DNA of 14,766 bases from Flavobacteriales bacterium UBA4660 (GTDB taxonomy: Bacteria > Bacteroidota > Bacteroidia > Flavobacteriales_D > Sanyastnellaceae). The stretch spans positions 27,686 to 42,451 of the forward strand of contig DHLU01000086.1 in the NCBI GenBank assembly GCA_002405435.1, read 5' to 3'. The notes beneath the pieces were generated by a model. It did no database searches and was not told the DNA's origin. It saw only the letters and a list, made by a program, of their open reading frames with translations. This document shows, in pieces, positions 14,366 through 14,766 of this stretch; position 1 is the first letter of the stretch; each line of letters begins with the position of its first letter. The translations under genes were made by a program, and so were the position numbers.

Positions 14366-14766
14366 ATGGCAAGTACTTGGATGATTTCAGCCATTACGAT
14401 GGCTGCATCGGCGCCCGCAGCAGAAACCAGCGGCTGGGCCATCGCCCTTATGGTTGTCGGAATTGTCGCCGTGGTCGTGCTGGTGGGCATGGACCTAAGC
14501 TGGAACAACGTGCTGGATTCCGACCGGAACAAGCTGGTGTTTGAAAACAAGAACACTGCATACGGAGCCTTCCAGCTGCGCCGCCACTATGGCAAGGTGA
14601 TGGGTATTGCCCTCGGCTCTACTGTTTTCGTAGCAACGGCCACCACGGTTACCCCACTTGTTCTGGCCAAGGTATCCGGCCGCGAAAAAGCGGTGAAAGT
14701 GGACCAGCCGGTCATGATGCTGCCGCCGCCGCCGACCAATCCGGACGAACCACCTCCCCCCCCGCC
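14366..14766 (+). CDS. tonB: TonB-family energy transducer, 5' part only (cut by right edge)
   Basis: The frame from the ATG at 14366 gives 133 residues and runs off the right edge. It has an N-terminal helix (about 24-42), then the motif RNKLVFENKNTAYGAFQLRR (54-73) typical of Bacteroidota TonB proteins, a second helix (about 78-102), and a Pro-rich periplasmic linker that begins at about 119 and continues past the end. The C-terminal TonB domain is not in the window. Most such proteins have a single helix after the motif; here an extra one precedes it. Topology works out as N-terminus outside, motif in the cytoplasm, Pro-rich part in the periplasm. An alternative ATG at 14489 would remove the extra helix, but the A-rich stretch before 14366 and the clear hydrophobic coding favour the longer form. 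Confidence 0.85.
   Translation, partial: MASTWMISAITMAASAPAAETSGWAIALMVVGIVAVVVLVGMDLSWNNVLDSDRNKLVFENKNTAYGAFQLRRHYGKVMGIALGSTVFVATATTVTPLVLAKVSGREKAVKVDQPVMMLPPPPTNPDEPPPPP

Noticed and set aside
14149..14544. Plus-strand open frame of 131 codons across the exbD-tonB gap
   Set aside because: It begins inside exbD-2 and its second half is an Arg- and Gly-rich shadow of tonB; only the stretch 14251-14365 is unexplained.
1..14766. CRISPR array, prophage, insertion sequence or defence system
   Set aside because: No regularly spaced repeats, transposase, integrase, phage structural or nuclease motifs were seen in any frame.

Overview
The window reads as chromosomal DNA from a member of the phylum Bacteroidota, probably an environmental lineage with fairly high GC. 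The evidence is: two type IX secretion (T9SS) sorting domains (a gliding-motility type C-terminal domain and a Por-secretion-like tail); a TonB-dependent receptor with an N-terminal carboxypeptidase-regulatory-like domain; an exbB-exbD-exbD-tonB cluster whose TonB has the Bacteroidota 'VFENKN..YGA..LR' motif; and promoter-like sites of the TTG-N(~19)-TAnnTTTG type used by the Bacteroidota primary sigma factor. Finer placement is not possible from the sequence alone.

Layout. (1) 1-3682, minus strand: a large secreted T9SS protein (SprB-like repeats, PKD, gliding-type C-terminal domain) followed by a TonB-dependent receptor that runs off the left edge. (2) 3798-7191, plus strand, divergent from region 1: a seven-repeat FG-GAP/ASPIC-UnbV propeller protein with a T9SS tail, overlapping by 32 nt a secreted 521-residue protein of unknown function. 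(3) 7332-7557: a broken 5' copy of tRNA-Leu carrying an 18-bp palindrome in its anticodon loop, followed by an intact tRNA-Leu(CAA). (4) 7645-10270, minus strand: a tight four-gene operon of a membrane-anchored PCPxxCP protein, a 7-TM protein, a histidine kinase with almost no extracytoplasmic domain, and a LuxR/NarL-type response regulator. (5) 10569-11420, plus strand: a predicted outer-membrane barrel protein divergent from region 4, then a strong hairpin terminator and a long gene-poor stretch. (6) 11967 to the right edge, plus strand: exbB, two exbD paralogues and the 5' part of tonB.

How the genes fit together: the ExbB/ExbD/TonB complex at the right could energise TonB-dependent receptors such as the one at the left. 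The secreted products of regions 1 and 2 would be exported by the T9SS, whose own genes are not in the window. The region 4 operon looks like a split sensor in which a separate 7-TM protein, possibly with its anchored partner, supplies the input for a kinase that has no sensor domain. Its regulator may act on GCGT-containing inverted repeats found in the divergent intergenic region and again at the exbB promoter; that link is inference.

Nothing here is a known defence island, CRISPR array, prophage or insertion sequence. The most unusual items are the four-gene signalling module, the tRNA-Leu copy interrupted by a palindrome, and the extra membrane segments and insertions in the ExbB/ExbD/TonB proteins.
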